Of a stretch of 38,007 nt of DNA, positions 1 through 8,597 are shown one piece after another. The translations under genes were made by a program, and so were the position numbers. The stretch spans positions 1-38,007 of the forward strand of contig NZ_QJRL01000037.1 of the NCBI RefSeq assembly GCF_003205205.1, written 5' to 3'. Under the pieces are notes generated by a model, which made no database searches, was not told the origin of the DNA, and worked only from the letters and a program-made list of their open reading frames with translations. The stretch comes from Pseudomonas sp. LB-090624 (GTDB lineage Bacteria; Pseudomonadota; Gammaproteobacteria; Pseudomonadales; Pseudomonadaceae). Each line of letters begins with the position of its first letter. The stretch's first letter is position 1.

Positions 1-41
1 CCAGCGGAGAGGGCACTTGGGGGTGGGGTTGTATGTTCTGG

Positions 42-69
42 CCTGTTAGCGGGCGCGCCCGCTAACAGG
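42..69. repeat. 28-bp perfect palindrome downstream of ksgA
   Basis: The sequence is a perfect inverted repeat with half-site CCTGTTAGCGGGCG, starting 15 bases past the ksgA stop codon. As RNA it would form a very stable hairpin. There is no T-run on either side, so it is not a classic intrinsic terminator. It could separate or stabilise the ksgA message from genes beyond the window edge (apaG is the usual next gene in pseudomonads), or be a dyad operator. The symmetry is seen directly; the function is inference. Confidence 0.6.
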
Positions 70-84
70 TCGGTACAGGCTGGA

Positions 85-888
85 TCAGGGTTGTTGCTGA
101 TCAGCCAGCTGGTCAGCCAGGCGCACGAAGGCGGCGAGGTCCAGCTGTTCAGGGCGCAGGCTGCCGTCCACGCCGGCTGCCTCGATGGCCGCGCTGTCGA
201 GCAGGCCTTTGAGGGTATTGCGCAATGTCTTGCGACGCTGGTTGAAGGCCTCGCGAACGACGCGCTCCAGTAGCAGGTGGTCCTTGGCCGGGAACGGCAG
301 CACCTCATGGGGTACCAGGCGCACGATCGCGGAGTCCACTTTCGGCGGCGGGTTGAAGGCACCCGGGCCAACGTTGAACAGGTGCTCCACGCGGCAGTGG
401 TACTGCACCATGATCGACAGGCGCCCCCAGTCACCACCACCCGGGCCGGCAGCCATGCGTTCGACCACTTCCTTCTGCAGCATGAAGTGCATGTCGCGGA
501 TCAAGCCGGCATGGCTGAGCAGGTGGAAGATGAGCGGGGTAGAAATGTTGTAGGGCAGGTTGCCCACTACCTTGAGGCTGCGCGGTGGCACGCCCAGCTG
601 GTTGAAGTCGAACTTCAGGGCGTCGCCCTGGTGCAGGCGGAAGTTGCCCCGATCGGCGAACTTGTGCTGCAGGATCGGCACCAGGTCTTTGTCCAGTTCC
701 ACCACATCCAGCTGTGCGCCGCTGCCCAGCAGGCCCTCGGTCAGGGCACCCTGGCCCGGGCCGATTTCCAGCAGGTGCTCGCCAGCCTTGGCGTTGATGG
801 CACGCAGGATGCGGTCGATGATGCCGGCGTCGTGCAGGAAGTTCTGGCCGAAGCGCTTGCGCGCCCGGTGTTGGTATTGCTCGTTCAT
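85..888 (-). CDS. rsmA: 16S rRNA dimethyladenosine transferase RsmA/KsgA
   Basis: This SAM-dependent enzyme dimethylates two adjacent adenines (A1518 and A1519, E. coli numbering) in the 3' terminal helix of 16S rRNA late in 30S assembly. At 267 residues it has the family length. The N-terminus carries the typical KRFGQNFL segment (residues 11-18), the SAM-binding glycine motif is EIGPGQG (41-47), and the catalytic adenine-binding motif NLPYNIS is at 110-116. Its ATG overlaps the pdxA stop as ATGA, so it is the last visible gene of the lptD-surA-pdxA-ksgA operon and is probably translated by coupling. The family assignment is secure. Confidence 0.97.
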   Translation of the reverse strand: MNEQYQHRARKRFGQNFLHDAGIIDRILRAINAKAGEHLLEIGPGQGALTEGLLGSGAQLDVVELDKDLVPILQHKFADRGNFRLHQGDALKFDFNQLGVPPRSLKVVGNLPYNISTPLIFHLLSHAGLIRDMHFMLQKEVVERMAAGPGGGDWGRLSIMVQYHCRVEHLFNVGPGAFNPPPKVDSAIVRLVPHEVLPFPAKDHLLLERVVREAFNQRRKTLRNTLKGLLDSAAIEAAGVDGSLRPEQLDLAAFVRLADQLADQQQP

Positions 889-1874
889 GGTCGGTTCTCG
901 GCCATCTGGTAGGCGGTTTCCAGCGCGACGCGCAGGCTGCCGGTGTCGACCTTGCCGCTGCCGGCCAGGTCCAGGGCGGTGCCGTGGTCAACCGAGGTGC
1001 GGATGATCGGCAGGCCCAGGGTCACGTTCACTGCAGCGCCAAAGCCCTTGTACTTGAGTACGGGCAGGCCCTGGTCGTGGTACATCGCCAGCACCGCGTC
1101 GCAGTGCTCCAGATATTTGGGGGTAAACAGGGTATCGGCCGGCAACGGCCCGCGCAGGTCCATGCCTTCGCTGCGCAGGCGGGCCAGTGTCGGCTCGATG
1201 ATGTCGATTTCTTCGCGGCCCAGGTGGCCGCCTTCACCCGCGTGCGGGTTGAGGCCGCACACCAGGATGCGCGGGCTGGCAATGCCGAACTTGTCGCGCA
1301 GGTCGGCATGCAGGATGCGGGTAACGCGCTCAATGCGCTCGGCAGTGATGGCGTCGGCAATGTCGCGCAGTGGCAGGTGCGTGGTCACCAGGGCCACGCG
1401 CAGGCCACGGGTAGCCAGCATCATCACCACTTGCGCGGTGTGGGTCAGTTCAGCCAGGAATTCGGTATGCCCAGAAAAGGCGATACCGCTTTCGTTGATC
1501 ACGCCCTTGTGTACCGGAGCGGTGATCATCCCGGCGAAGTGCCCGTCCAGGCAGCCCTTGCCTGCGCGGGTGAGGGTTTCCAGTACGAACGCGGCATTGG
1601 CCTGGTCCAGCTGGCCTGCCGTCACCGGGGCTGCAAGGGGGGTATCCCAGACGTACAGGCTACCTGCTGGCGCCGGCTGCTCGGGCCAATGGCCCGGCGC
1701 GACCGGCAGCAGGTCGACGGCCAGCCCCAGCTGCGTGGCCCGCTCGGCGAGCAGGTCACGGCTGGTGATGGCAATCAGGGGGTGGGGCTGGGCGTCTGCG
1801 GCGAGCAGCAAGCAAAGGTCGGGACCTATGCCGGCCGGCTCGCCGGGGGTGACGGCAAAGCGCAGGGGCTTCAC
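885..1874 (-). CDS. pdxA: 4-hydroxythreonine-4-phosphate dehydrogenase PdxA
   Basis: PdxA oxidises 4-phosphohydroxy-L-threonine with NAD(P), giving 3-amino-1-hydroxyacetone phosphate for the DXP-dependent pathway to pyridoxal phosphate. The 329-residue protein starts with the family motif TPGEPAGIGP (residues 9-18). It has the substrate-binding pair H136-T137 in FSGHTEF, and three metal-ligand histidines at H166 (TTHLPLR), H211 (LNPHAGE) and H266 (MYHDQGLP), the same numbering as in the E. coli enzyme. The start overlaps the surA stop by four bases and the stop overlaps the ksgA start by four bases, so it is translationally coupled on both sides. Cytoplasmic; no oddities seen. Confidence 0.97.
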   Translation of the reverse strand: MKPLRFAVTPGEPAGIGPDLCLLLAADAQPHPLIAITSRDLLAERATQLGLAVDLLPVAPGHWPEQPAPAGSLYVWDTPLAAPVTAGQLDQANAAFVLETLTRAGKGCLDGHFAGMITAPVHKGVINESGIAFSGHTEFLAELTHTAQVVMMLATRGLRVALVTTHLPLRDIADAITAERIERVTRILHADLRDKFGIASPRILVCGLNPHAGEGGHLGREEIDIIEPTLARLRSEGMDLRGPLPADTLFTPKYLEHCDAVLAMYHDQGLPVLKYKGFGAAVNVTLGLPIIRTSVDHGTALDLAGSGKVDTGSLRVALETAYQMAENRP

Positions 1875-3190
1875 TGGGCGGCCTGGTCGGCGCCAGGCAG
1901 CTTGATTTCAACGTAGGCTTCGTCGCGGATCTGGCGCAGCCAGGTTTGCAGCTCTTCGTCGTACTTGCGGTTGCGCAGTACGCTCAGGGCCTGCTGTTCG
2001 CGCGCCTGCTCGGTGCTGTCGGTGGCGCGGCGGCCCAGCACTTCCAGAACATGCCAGCCGTACTGGGTCTTGAACGGTTTGGTCACGACGCCTTGCTGGG
2101 CGTTGGCCATCTGCTCGCGGAACTCCGGTACCAGGCTGTTCGGGTCGACCCAGTTAAGGTCGCCGCCGTTGAGTGCCGAACCTGGGTCTTCCGAGAAGCT
2201 CTTCGCCAGTTCGCCGAAGTCTTCGCCGTTCTTGATGCGGTCGTACAGGCGCTCGGCCAGTTGCTCGGTGGCCGCATCGCTGCGGATCTCGCTTGGCTTG
2301 ATCAGGATGTGGCGCACGTGCACTTCGTCACGCAGTACGTTCTCGCTGCCGCCACGCTTCTCCTCGAGCTTGAGGATGATGAAGCCGTTAGGGATGCGGA
2401 TCGGCTGGGTGATTTCACCCACCGGCATGCTGCTGAGCATCTTGGCGAAGTCCGGTGGCAGCTGGCCGGCTTTACGCCAGCCCATTTCGCCGCCTTCCAG
2501 GGCGTTTTCGCTGGCGGAACGGGCAATGGCCATCTGGCCGAAGTCCGCGCCTTGCTTGAGCTGCTGGTACACATCGCCGACCTGGCGTGCAGCGGCCTGG
2601 ATGGCCTCCGAGTTGGCGGCCTCCGGGGTCGGGATCAGGATGTTGGCCAGGCGGTACTCTTCCGACATCTGCATCTTGCCCATGTCCGAGTTGAGGAAGT
2701 TTTTCACTTCCTGCTCCGAAACCTGGATGCGCTCGGCGACGCGGCGCTGGCGCACGCGGCTGATGATCATCTCGCGTTTGACCTGCTCGCGGGCGTCATC
2801 GAACGACAGGCCGTCGTGGGCCAGGGCGGCGCGGAACTGATCCAGCGACATGCCATTGCGCTGGGCAATGGTGCCGATGGCCTGGTTCAGCTCTTCGTCA
2901 GTGATGCGGATGCCGGAGCGTTCGCCGATCTGCAACTGCAGGTTCTCGACGATCAGGCGTTCCAGTACCTGCTGTTCCAGAGCGCTGGTCGGCGGCACGC
3001 CGCCGCCGCGTTTGGCGATGGTTTGCTGCACCTCATGGACGCGCTGGTCCAGCTGGCTTTGCATGACCACGTCGTTGTCGACGATGGCCACCACGCGATC
3101 AAGGGGTTGGACCGCGGCATGCACCGCGCCACTCAGCATTGCAACGCCCAGCAACGCCGGGCGCAGTCGATCAATAAGCTTGGTCTTCAC
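1871..3190 (-). CDS. surA: Periplasmic chaperone / peptidyl-prolyl isomerase SurA
   Basis: SurA escorts unfolded outer-membrane proteins, including LptD, through the periplasm to the BAM complex. The protein has a signal peptide (hydrophobic LLGVAMLSG, cleavage near AVHA), an N-terminal chaperone domain, and two parvulin (PpiC) domains covering roughly residues 170-280 and 285-390. I chose the GTG start at 3190 (439 residues). An alternative GTG at 3196 lies two codons upstream, and an AAGG Shine-Dalgarno just before them could serve either. A longer frame back to 3244 would put polar residues before the signal peptide and is unlikely. The start lies inside the last codons of lptD (20-base overlap), which fits co-expression of chaperone and client. 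Confidence 0.94.
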   Translation of the reverse strand: MKTKLIDRLRPALLGVAMLSGAVHAAVQPLDRVVAIVDNDVVMQSQLDQRVHEVQQTIAKRGGGVPPTSALEQQVLERLIVENLQLQIGERSGIRITDEELNQAIGTIAQRNGMSLDQFRAALAHDGLSFDDAREQVKREMIISRVRQRRVAERIQVSEQEVKNFLNSDMGKMQMSEEYRLANILIPTPEAANSEAIQAAARQVGDVYQQLKQGADFGQMAIARSASENALEGGEMGWRKAGQLPPDFAKMLSSMPVGEITQPIRIPNGFIILKLEEKRGGSENVLRDEVHVRHILIKPSEIRSDAATEQLAERLYDRIKNGEDFGELAKSFSEDPGSALNGGDLNWVDPNSLVPEFREQMANAQQGVVTKPFKTQYGWHVLEVLGRRATDSTEQAREQQALSVLRNRKYDEELQTWLRQIRDEAYVEIKLPGADQAAQ

Positions 3191-5972
3191 GTTCACGGTA
3201 ACCTTGAATGCCTTGGTCGAGGAAAGATTCGACCTTGTTGCCAACTACGCCACCGAGGCCTTTCAGGACGATCTGAAGGAAGACACCGTGGTCGCCTTTT
3301 TCGTTCTGTGGCAGCGCTTGGCTGAAGTCGTCGTAATCGATCCAGTAACGGTTGATCAGGCGCAGCTTCCAGCAGCAGTTGTCGTACTCGAAACCGCCCA
3401 TGGCTTCCAGGGTGCGGTTACGGTTGTAGTCATGCTGCCAGCGAGCGATGACGCTCCACTGCGGAACGATCGGCCAGATGACCGAGAAGTCATGCTGCTG
3501 GATCTTGTAGTAGTCCTTGATGTAGTTAGCACTGCCCGGGGTGCCATAGTCGCCGCCGCCCACTTTCCAGGTACCCGTCGTCGAGTCGTAGGAAATGGTG
3601 TCGTTACGGTAGCGATAACCGAGGTTGACCACCTTGTTCGGGTTGTCTTCAGGCTGGTAGTGGAACATAGCGGCGCCCGAGCGTGGGCTGCGGGTGTCCG
3701 GGTCCCAGTTGTAGTTCGAATTGAAGCGCCAGTCGCGGTTGAAGTAGTAGTTGTACATCAGCGCGTACGGCGACACATCGGACTGCGAGTCGGCGCGGGT
3801 GCGGTAGTCGATACCCGGCAGCTGGACTTTGCGATCCTTGAAGTAATAAGCCTGGCCGATGCTGAAGTTCTGTCGCTCGAAGCCATTCTCTTCGATCCAG
3901 CGGGTAGTCACGCCCAGCGACAGTTTGTTTTCGTCGCCGATACGGTCGGTACCGCTGAAGCGGTTGTCGCGGAACAGCGAGTCGTAGCTGAACAGCGTTT
4001 CGCCCGTGTCGAAGAGCGGGATGTCCTTCTGGTCCTTGTACGGGACGTTAAGGTAGAACAGGCGCGGTTCGAGCGTTTGTTTGTAGTTCGTGCCGAACAG
4101 GGAGGTGTTACGGTCGAAGTACAGGCCGCTGTCAACGCTGAAGATCGGCACGTCGCGGTTCAGCGAGCTGTTGTAGCTGCCGTACGCCGGGTTGGCCGAT
4201 TGCGCGATAGCCTGAGCTTTGCCTTCGCTGTCCAGGTCCAGATCGTAGTGGGTATATGCGTACTTCAGCTTGGGAGTCAGGAAGCCATAGCTGGCTTCCA
4301 TCGGCAGGCTGATCGACGGTGCAACGTTGAAGCGGTTGCCGTTGGCACGGGCGATACCGCGGATGTTCTGGTCCAGACGGCGGCCTGCTGCACCGGCAGA
4401 GAAGTCGGGGTTACCGTCCTCGTCCAGAACGAAGTCGTCTTTCAGATCACGATCAAAGCGAACGGCTTCGGTTTGGTATCCGAAGTTCAGGCCGCCAGGC
4501 TCGAACGGCAGCTTACCGTTCAGGGTAATCTGCGGCAGGCGATCATACGGTGTGATCTTCGAGATGGTGGCCATCTCGTACGCATGCACATTCAGGCGCG
4601 CGGTGTATCCCTCGCCACGGTATGTAAGCGCACCCTGCTGATTCAGCAGGTCCTTGCTTTCAACACCAATCTGGTCGGACTCCAGGTCCTGGAAGTAGAA
4701 CGGGTCGCTGATGTCGGTGTAGTCCACCTCGGTCATCAGGCGCTCGTCCAGCCCGCCCTTGTGCTGCCAGTTGACCATCCAGCGCTGATCTTTGTAATCA
4801 GTCTGGTCTTTGCGGTCGTCGTTCTTGTCGTTCAGGTAGGCGCCGCCGAACTGGCCTTCGCTGGAAGGCGTCAGGTAGCGGAACTCGCCTTCCATCAGCA
4901 GGCCGCGCTTGGCCATGTAGCGAGGGTACAACGTGGCGTCGTAGTTCGGCGCCAGGTTGAAGTAGTACGGCGTGACCAGCATGAAGCCGGTGTCGCTGCT
5001 GGTGCTGAACGATGGCGGCAGGAAGCCGGACTGGCGACGGTCGTCGATCGGGAAGTAGATGTACGGTGTGTAGAACACCGGGAAATCCTTGACCCGCAGC
5101 GTGACGTTGGTCGCAGTACCGAAACCGGTGGCCGGGTTCAGCGTGATGTTGTTGCCCTTCAACTGCCAGGCGTTGCTGCCTGGTTCGCAGGTGGTGTACG
5201 TACCGTCCTTGAGGCGGATGATGGCGTTTTCGCCACGCTTGGCGTACAGGGCGCTGCCGCGGATGTGCGACTTGTGCATCACGTATTCGGCGTTGTCGAC
5301 CTGGGCTTCGCCGGTGTCGAGCTGAATTTGTGCCTCGTCACCGACCACCAGCGAGCCGTTGTCACGGATCTTGACGTTGCCCTTGAGCTCGCCCCGGTTC
5401 TCGGTCTGGTAGAGGTTGGCCTCGTCGGCCTCGGCCTGCATGCTGCCCTGGCGCATCACCACGTCACCGGCAAGCGTCGCGATCTGCTGCTCCTGCTGGT
5501 ACTTGGATACTTTGGCGTTGATGTAGGTCGGCGACTCGTCCTTTGGCGTGGTGTCGGCCATGCCCGGGCGGGTTGGCTCGATATACGCGCCACCGCAGTA
5601 TGGGCCGGTTTCGGCCAACTGTGCGGCGGTGAGCTTTTCACGCGGAACCCAGTCCAGGTGGCTGTAGTCTTCGCTGCGCGACTTCAGGGCACGGCCTTTG
5701 GCCTCGGTGACCAGCATTGGCCGGTCCGCGGTTTCGCCTTCGCTCGCGGCTTCAGTGCCCGAGCTGACAGCAGCACCCTCGTGCACCGGGCGCGGCGGCA
5801 GGTTGTTGACTGGCGCCTTGGGCTTGCAGTCCCAACCACCGGAGGCGGACACTTGGCAGTCGAACTGTTCGGCTGCTACCACGTATGACGTGGCCAAAGG
5901 TTGCAGGGCCAGCAGACCGCCGGTTACCAGCAACGGAAACTTTCTACGAAACGCGGGGGATTTCAATGCCAT
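3171..5972 (-). CDS. lptD: LPS-assembly outer-membrane protein LptD
   Basis: LptD, with the lipoprotein LptE, forms the outer-membrane translocon that places lipopolysaccharide in the outer leaflet. The 933-residue product starts at ATG 5972 with a basic stretch and a hydrophobic signal peptide ending near VVAA. After an N-terminal extension comes the periplasmic OstA/LptA-like beta-jellyroll domain (about residues 140-260), then a large C-terminal beta-barrel. Cysteines at C39 and C49, one in the jellyroll region (TTCEPG), and an adjacent pair C866-C867 in NCCWKL match the disulfide scheme of the family. An in-frame extension to 6179 has no signal-peptide logic and runs into amgK, so it is rejected. 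First gene of its operon. Confidence 0.96.
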   Translation of the reverse strand: MALKSPAFRRKFPLLVTGGLLALQPLATSYVVAAEQFDCQVSASGGWDCKPKAPVNNLPPRPVHEGAAVSSGTEAASEGETADRPMLVTEAKGRALKSRSEDYSHLDWVPREKLTAAQLAETGPYCGGAYIEPTRPGMADTTPKDESPTYINAKVSKYQQEQQIATLAGDVVMRQGSMQAEADEANLYQTENRGELKGNVKIRDNGSLVVGDEAQIQLDTGEAQVDNAEYVMHKSHIRGSALYAKRGENAIIRLKDGTYTTCEPGSNAWQLKGNNITLNPATGFGTATNVTLRVKDFPVFYTPYIYFPIDDRRQSGFLPPSFSTSSDTGFMLVTPYYFNLAPNYDATLYPRYMAKRGLLMEGEFRYLTPSSEGQFGGAYLNDKNDDRKDQTDYKDQRWMVNWQHKGGLDERLMTEVDYTDISDPFYFQDLESDQIGVESKDLLNQQGALTYRGEGYTARLNVHAYEMATISKITPYDRLPQITLNGKLPFEPGGLNFGYQTEAVRFDRDLKDDFVLDEDGNPDFSAGAAGRRLDQNIRGIARANGNRFNVAPSISLPMEASYGFLTPKLKYAYTHYDLDLDSEGKAQAIAQSANPAYGSYNSSLNRDVPIFSVDSGLYFDRNTSLFGTNYKQTLEPRLFYLNVPYKDQKDIPLFDTGETLFSYDSLFRDNRFSGTDRIGDENKLSLGVTTRWIEENGFERQNFSIGQAYYFKDRKVQLPGIDYRTRADSQSDVSPYALMYNYYFNRDWRFNSNYNWDPDTRSPRSGAAMFHYQPEDNPNKVVNLGYRYRNDTISYDSTTGTWKVGGGDYGTPGSANYIKDYYKIQQHDFSVIWPIVPQWSVIARWQHDYNRNRTLEAMGGFEYDNCCWKLRLINRYWIDYDDFSQALPQNEKGDHGVFLQIVLKGLGGVVGNKVESFLDQGIQGYREREDQAY

Positions 5973-6102
5973 CTTATTAGTCCGGGCTTCCTGCGTGCCA
6001 TCTGCCCGCGTGTGGGGCCGCACGCCTCTCGATGGTCTGAAAAAGATGCTGGATAATAAAGCATGACCCGCTTGACGGCTAGGGCCGTCGGAGACCCTTG
6101 TA
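5973..6102. promoter_or_regulatory. Divergent promoter region lptD / amgK
   Basis: These 130 bases separate the two divergently read operons and must hold both promoters. An AT island (GGATAATAAAGC, 6050-6061) gives a possible -10 on either strand, ATAATA on plus or TATTAT on minus, but I see no convincing -35 at the right distance for either. A short hairpin with stem GACGGC (6074-6079) and GCCGTC (6084-6089) lies in the probable amgK leader, just before a GGAG ribosome-binding site. Precise promoters are not assigned. Confidence 0.5.
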
Positions 6103-7122
6103 ATGCCTGAACACGATGTACGCCTGCAACAACTGACGGTCTGGCTCGCTGAGCAGCTCAATGATCTTTTCCGGAACAACGCCTGGGGCGAAGTGCCCGC
6201 AGGCAGCCTGACCGCAGCCAGCAGCGACGCCAGCTTCCGTCGTTACTTCCGCTGGCAGGGCGCTGGCCACAGTTTCGTGGTCATGGATGCACCGCCGCCC
6301 CAGGAGAACTGCCGACCGTTCGTCGCCGTCGATCACCTGCTGGCCAGCGCCGACGTTCATGTGCCATTGATTCACGCTCAGGACCTGGAGCGCGGCTTCC
6401 TGCTGCTGGGCGACCTGGGCCACCAGACATACCTTGACATCATCGATGCCGACAACGCCGACAGCCTGTTCGCCGACGCCATCGACGCGCTGATCAAATT
6501 CCAGCGTCTGCCGATGGACGCGCAGTTGCCCTGCTACGACGACGCCCTGTTGCGCCGCGAAGTTGAACTGTTCCCCGAATGGTACGTGGGGCGTGAGCTT
6601 GGCCTGGCCCTCAGCGATAGCCAGAAGGCCACCTGGCAGCGCGTCAGCCAGCAGTTGATCGACAGCGCCCTGGCGCAGCCCAAGGTGCTGGTGCACCGCG
6701 ACTACATGCCGCGCAACCTGATGCAGAGCAGGCCCAACCCTGGCGTGCTGGACTTCCAGGATGCTGTATACGGCCCGGTCACCTACGACATCACCTGCCT
6801 GTTCAAGGATGCTTTCCTCAGCTGGCCGCAGGCGCGGGTCGAAGGCTGGCTGCGTGATTACTGGCAGAAAGCATTGGCTGCCGGCATCCCGGTGCAGCCT
6901 GATTTCGAGGCCTTCCAGCGCGCCAGCGACCTGATGGGCGTACAGCGGCACCTCAAAGTGATCGGCATCTTCGCGCGCATCTGCCACCGCGACGGCAAGC
7001 CGCGTTACCTGGGCGACGTGCCGCGTTTCTTCGCCTATATAGAAGAAGTGATCGGTCGCCGGCCCGAATTGGCGGAGCTGGGTGAACTGATTGCCGAGTT
7101 GCAGGCCGGAGCGCGTGCATGA
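6103..7122 (+). CDS. amgK: N-acetylmuramate/N-acetylglucosamine anomeric kinase AmgK
   Basis: AmgK phosphorylates the anomeric (C1) hydroxyl of recycled MurNAc or GlcNAc with ATP. This is the kinase step of the recycling route described in P. putida that by-passes de novo UDP-MurNAc synthesis and so can lower fosfomycin sensitivity. The 339-residue protein is of the aminoglycoside-phosphotransferase fold. It has the catalytic-loop motif HRDYMPRNL (H198, D200, N205) and a metal-binding Asp in LDFQD (D217). GGAG about ten bases before the ATG serves as ribosome-binding site. The stop overlaps the murU start (ATGA), so kinase and uridylyltransferase are made together. The murU partner makes this specific name much safer than a generic phosphotransferase call. 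Confidence 0.93.
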   Translation: MPEHDVRLQQLTVWLAEQLNDLFRNNAWGEVPAGSLTAASSDASFRRYFRWQGAGHSFVVMDAPPPQENCRPFVAVDHLLASADVHVPLIHAQDLERGFLLLGDLGHQTYLDIIDADNADSLFADAIDALIKFQRLPMDAQLPCYDDALLRREVELFPEWYVGRELGLALSDSQKATWQRVSQQLIDSALAQPKVLVHRDYMPRNLMQSRPNPGVLDFQDAVYGPVTYDITCLFKDAFLSWPQARVEGWLRDYWQKALAAGIPVQPDFEAFQRASDLMGVQRHLKVIGIFARICHRDGKPRYLGDVPRFFAYIEEVIGRRPELAELGELIAELQAGARA

Positions 7123-7790
7123 AGGCAATGATCCTGGCAGCGGGTAAAGGCGAGCGCATGCGCCCGCTGACCCTGCATACCCCGAAACCGCTGGTCCCGG
7201 TCGCCGGCCAGCCGCTGATCGAATACCACCTGCGCGCACTGGCGACTGCGGGCGTTACCGAGGTGGTAATCAACCATGCCTGGCTCGGCCAGCAAATCGA
7301 AGATCACCTGGGAGATGGCAGCCGTTTCGGCCTGGGCATCCGCTACTCGCCTGAGGGTGAGCCGCTGGAAACCGGCGGCGGCATCTTCAAGGCGCTGCCT
7401 TTGCTGGGTGATGCACCCTTCCTGCTGGTGAACGGCGATGTCTGGACCGACTACGACTTCGCACGTCTGCTGGTTCCCCGGCAGGGTTTGGCTCACTTGG
7501 TGCTGGTCGATAACCCAGGCCATCATGGCCGTGGCGACTTCCGCCTGGCGGGCGAGCAGGTGGTTGATGGCGACGACGCGCCGGGCACGCTGACTTTCAG
7601 CGGAATCTCGGTGCTGCACCCGGCGCTGTTCGAGGGTTGCCAGGCCGGTGCCTTCAAGCTGGCCCCGTTGCTGCGCCAGGCCATGGCGGCCGGGCAGGTC
7701 ACGGGTGAGCACTACCGCGGCCACTGGGTTGACGTTGGTACGCTCGAGCGCCTGGCCGAAGCCGAGCGCCTGATCGGCGAGCGCGCCTGA
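7119..7790 (+). CDS. murU: N-acetylmuramate alpha-1-phosphate uridylyltransferase MurU
   Basis: MurU transfers UMP from UTP to MurNAc-1-phosphate, giving UDP-MurNAc for peptidoglycan synthesis, the step after AmgK. The 223 residues form a single nucleotidyltransferase (GT-A like) domain. The N-terminal signature LAAGKGERMRPLT, followed by PKPLVPVAG, binds the nucleotide. The VNGDVW segment carries the metal-binding Asp, and a late Asp occurs in HWVDVGT. It is shorter than GlmU- or RfbA-type enzymes and lacks any acyltransferase domain, which fits MurU. Translation is coupled to amgK by a four-base overlap, and the next gene begins one base after its stop. Confidence 0.93.
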   Translation: MKAMILAAGKGERMRPLTLHTPKPLVPVAGQPLIEYHLRALATAGVTEVVINHAWLGQQIEDHLGDGSRFGLGIRYSPEGEPLETGGGIFKALPLLGDAPFLLVNGDVWTDYDFARLLVPRQGLAHLVLVDNPGHHGRGDFRLAGEQVVDGDDAPGTLTFSGISVLHPALFEGCQAGAFKLAPLLRQAMAAGQVTGEHYRGHWVDVGTLERLAEAERLIGERA

Positions 7791-7791
7791 C

Positions 7792-8559
7792 ATGTGGTGG
7801 GCAGGCACACTGATTGGCGCCGGGGCTGGCTTCGCCGTGGCGAGTATTCCCGGCGCCCTGCTCGGCGTGGTGCTCGGCCAGGCTTTTGACCGCCATTTGC
7901 GCCTGCAAGGCTGGGAGGACATGCGCGAACGGCTGAGTGGTCGCCCGGCATTGGCTGACGACGAACTGCTGTTCGTGATGCTCGGGCGCCTGGCCAAGAG
8001 CGATGGGCGGGTAGCCGAACAGCATATCCGGCAGGCACGCCAGGAAATGGTGCGCCTGGACCTGGCCGAGCCTGCCCGCTTGCGCGCCATCAATGCGTTC
8101 AATCGCGGCAAGGCGGGCAAAGACCGCCTGGGCGGCCATCTGCGGCGCATTCGCCAGCAGCCACATGCGGCAGAAGGGACCTTGCGGGCTTGCTGGCGCA
8201 TGGTCTGGGCCGACGGCAAGATGGGTAACAAGGAGCGCGAACTGTTGCTGGACTGGGGCCAGCAACTGGGCCTCAGCCGGCGCCAAGTGCAGGCCATGTC
8301 GCTGGAATACGAACCACGCAAGGCTGCCGGAACGGAAGGGGTCGCCATGACCTATGCGGCGGCGCTGCGCTTACTGGCGGTCGAGGCAGATACCGATGTC
8401 GACAAGATCAAGCAGGCGTATCGCCGGTTGGTCAGTCGGCATCACCCGGACAAGCTGGCAGGTACCGGTGCCAGCGAGGCGCAGGTGCGTGAGGCGACCG
8501 AGCGCACCCGCGAGTTGCACCAGGCCTATGCCATGATCCGCAAGCGGCGGGGACTATGA
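7792..8559 (+). CDS. djlA: DjlA-like TerB and J-domain co-chaperone
   Basis: This 255-residue protein has the DjlA layout: a short N-terminal glycine-rich hydrophobic segment (residues 4-30) that probably anchors it in the inner membrane, a TerB-like helical domain (about 55-165), and a C-terminal J domain (about 186-255) with the invariant HPD at 218-220. J domains stimulate DnaK ATPase, and DjlA is a membrane-linked partner of DnaK in E. coli. The gene starts one base after murU, so it is probably the third gene of the amgK operon, although no functional link to sugar recycling is established. The gene symbol is by domain architecture, not proven orthology. Confidence 0.85.
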   Translation: MWWAGTLIGAGAGFAVASIPGALLGVVLGQAFDRHLRLQGWEDMRERLSGRPALADDELLFVMLGRLAKSDGRVAEQHIRQARQEMVRLDLAEPARLRAINAFNRGKAGKDRLGGHLRRIRQQPHAAEGTLRACWRMVWADGKMGNKERELLLDWGQQLGLSRRQVQAMSLEYEPRKAAGTEGVAMTYAAALRLLAVEADTDVDKIKQAYRRLVSRHHPDKLAGTGASEAQVREATERTRELHQAYAMIRKRRGL

Positions 8560-8563
8560 AATA

Positions 8564-8588
8564 GCCGGAGCCGCAGAGCGGCCCCGGC
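8564..8588. terminator. Candidate bidirectional hairpin terminator
   Basis: Between the convergent djlA-like and DUF3530 genes is a stem of GCCGGAGCCGC (8564-8574) and GCGGCCCCGGC (8578-8588) with one A/C mismatch and an AGA loop. There is no T-run, so termination efficiency is uncertain. The position in the only gap between two convergent genes supports a transcript-end role. Confidence 0.45.
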
Positions 8589-8597
8589 GATCTCGGA

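Noticed and set aside
2850..5888. A 1012-codon plus-strand open frame opposite lptD
   Set aside because: It lies fully antisense to lptD, is composed of Val/Ala/Arg-rich translation without domains, and reflects codon bias of the real gene on the other strand.
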